Part shown: piece by piece, positions 63,187 through 64,000 of the stretch
How the letters are laid out: each line of letters starts with the position of its first letter
Position numbering within the stretch: the first letter of the stretch is position 1
Assembly: GCA_937997345.1 (NCBI GenBank)
Contig: CALKTD010000012.1
Span: 1-64,000 of the forward strand
Length of the DNA stretch: 64,000 nt
Direction of reading: 5' to 3'
Origin: an uncultured Atopobium sp.
GTDB taxonomy: Bacteria; Actinomycetota; Coriobacteriia; Coriobacteriales; Atopobiaceae
Notes under the pieces: generated by a model
What the model saw: the letters and a program-made list of their open reading frames with translations, nothing else
The model's database searches: none
What the model was told of the DNA's origin: nothing
Program-made: the position numbers and the translations under genes

Positions 63187-63222
63187 TGGCGAGAAGATCT
63201 ATCTACACGTTTCTTCTCGCCA
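63187..63222. repeat. Inverted pair of the TGGCGAGAAG word between pflB and the radical-domain gene
   Basis: TGGCGAGAAGA (63187-63197) and TCTTCTCGCCA (63212-63222) are an 11-base perfect inverted repeat with a 14-base spacer. In RNA it makes a stable hairpin without a T run, so it may protect or separate the two coding parts rather than terminate. Confidence 0.8.
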
Positions 63223-63244
63223 ACAAACTCGTAAGGAGAAACAC

Positions 63245-63496
63245 ATGCAGTCCAACGAAGTAGCTTCCGAGCAGATTGACAACCTTGTAAACATGATTGA
63301 TGGCTATGCCGAGAAGGGCGGTCATCACCTCAACGTTAACGTATTTACTAAGGACACTCTTCTTGATGCTCAGGCACACCCAGAGAAGTATCCTCAGCTG
63401 ACCATTCGCGTTTCTGGTTACGCTGTTAAGTTCAACTCCCTTACCAAAGAGCAGCAGGACGACGTTATTTCTCGTACCTTCCACGACGCTCTCTAA
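63245..63496 (+). CDS. Separate glycyl-radical domain of pyruvate formate-lyase (GrcA-like)
   Basis: An 83-residue protein matching the C-terminal end of PFL: GGHHLNVNVFTKDTLLDAQ, then PQLTIRVSGYAVKFNSLTKE with Gly58 as the radical site. E. coli GrcA is a spare copy of this domain used to repair oxygen-cleaved PFL; here it is the only copy in the cluster and the large chain lacks its own. So the active enzyme should be a two-chain complex. AAGGAG precedes the ATG. Confidence 0.93.
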   Translation: MQSNEVASEQIDNLVNMIDGYAEKGGHHLNVNVFTKDTLLDAQAHPEKYPQLTIRVSGYAVKFNSLTKEQQDDVISRTFHDAL

Positions 63497-63509
63497 GGAT
63501 TTCTTATCC

Positions 63510-64000
63510 ATGTCTTGTTCTGATACTCACATGGATCTCAATGACCCGCTCACAGTTTGTGGGCGGGTCCACTCTATTGAGACCTTTGGCACCGTAGATG
63601 GTCCTGGAACTCGCCTGGTTGTGTTTACCCAGGGGTGTCCTATGCGCTGTGCCTATTGTCACAACCCTGATACCTGGCAATTTGGTATTGGAACAGAAAA
63701 ATCGGTACAAGAAATTCTTGCCACCTTTAACCGCAATAGAGCTTTTTATAGAAACGGCGGAATTACGGCTACTGGTGGTGAACCACTCGCTCAGCCTGAG
63801 TTTATCGGCGCTCTGTTTGAGGCAGCTCATAATGACCCTCGTGGACGCATTCATACCTGTCTTGACTCTTCTGGCATTGCGTATAATCCAGAAACTCCAG
63901 AAAAATTTGAGCGCGTTCTTGATAACGCTGATTTAGTACTCCTTGATATCAAACACTCTGATCCAAAGGGCCACATTAGTCTTTGCGAAGTTGGCTCAGA
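63510..64000 (+). CDS. pflA: Pyruvate formate-lyase activating enzyme (partial)
   Basis: Radical SAM enzyme that installs the glycyl radical. About 163 residues are visible: HSIETFGTVDGPGTRLVVFT, the cluster motif CPMRCAYCHNPDTW, and GGITATGGEPLAQ; the frame is open at the window end. The ATG is 13 bases after the radical-domain gene; AAGGA is somewhat distant. pflB, radical domain and activase form one operon, in the usual pflB-pflA order except for the split. Confidence 0.95.
   Translation, partial: MSCSDTHMDLNDPLTVCGRVHSIETFGTVDGPGTRLVVFTQGCPMRCAYCHNPDTWQFGIGTEKSVQEILATFNRNRAFYRNGGITATGGEPLAQPEFIGALFEAAHNDPRGRIHTCLDSSGIAYNPETPEKFERVLDNADLVLLDIKHSDPKGHISLCEVGS

Noticed and set aside
5368..63221. 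TGGCGAGAA as a Chi or KOPS-like polar motif
   Set aside because: Fourteen copies on one strand and twelve on the other, without change along the window, do not fit a polar motif, though a replication-strand test on the full genome would be decisive.
1..64000. CRISPR arrays, insertion sequences, toxin-antitoxin pairs, defence islands, secondary-metabolite clusters
   Set aside because: No regularly spaced direct repeats, transposases, or related protein families were seen. The repeated word TGGCGAGAA is dispersed, not arrayed.

Overview
The window looks like chromosome from an anaerobic, fermentative, low-to-mid GC actinobacterium of the class Coriobacteriia, most plausibly Atopobiaceae (Lancefieldella/Atopobium/Olsenella type). 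This is inferred from the gene set: the MEP isoprenoid pathway, pyruvate-phosphate dikinase, a pyruvate formate-lyase cluster, ECF transport, short actinobacterial-type proteins, frequent GTG/TTG starts, and base composition of roughly 45% GC by eye. No database search was possible. I saw no insertion sequence, prophage, CRISPR array, rRNA or plasmid feature. The window is core chromosome with compact operons.

Layout. 1-490: the end of tRNA-Ala and a truncated ZIP metal transporter. 489-9000 (minus): pyrH-frr-uppS-cdsA-dxr-rseP-ispG-proS, linking translation, lipid carrier and isoprenoid synthesis. 9047-10956 (minus): rpsB-tsf with a structured leader. 11042-16202 (minus): yraN-comM-dprA-trmFO-xerC, DNA uptake/recombination plus tRNA modification. 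16334-21901 (minus): rnhB, rplS, dgt, ppdK. 21935-27945 (minus): rpsP-khpA-rimM-trmD-lepB-glyQ-glyS followed by half of a PPDK regulator. 28133-29467 (plus): dinB, apparently leaderless and with a LexA-like site. 29478-32865 (minus): obg-nadD-yqeK-rsfS. 32935-36509 (minus): an ECF transporter preceded by a Trp-codon leader peptide and an attenuator. 36570-40147 (minus): two radical-SAM-associated genes, rplU and rpmA. 40161-47125 (minus): the mreB-mreC-mreD-mrdA-rodA wall-elongation cluster plus a DUF697-like gene. 47196-52907 (minus): a TPR membrane protein, a cyclophilin, a zinc-ribbon membrane protein and a CtpE-like P-type ATPase. 52949-53025: tRNA-Arg. 53137-60001 (plus): shikimate pathway genes aroB, aroA, aroC, chorismate mutase, an aroE-aroK fusion and an EIIB-aroQ fusion, with eda on the opposite strand. 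60067-60648 (minus): 5-formyl-THF cyclo-ligase. 61023-64000 (plus): pyruvate formate-lyase split in two polypeptides, then its activase.

Most notable: (i) a PTS EIIB domain with an intact phospho-acceptor cysteine fused to type II dehydroquinase at the end of the aro cluster; (ii) a complete tryptophan attenuator controlling an ECF transporter whose S component resembles TrpP; (iii) a pyruvate formate-lyase whose glycyl-radical domain is a separate gene; (iv) a strongly over-represented, strand-balanced word TGGCGAGAA, sometimes in inverted pairs (one inside comM, one between the two PFL genes), with the distribution of a DNA-uptake-type signal; (v) a PPDK regulatory protein lacking its P-loop half; and (vi) structured leaders or palindromic promoters on rpsB, rplU and rplS.
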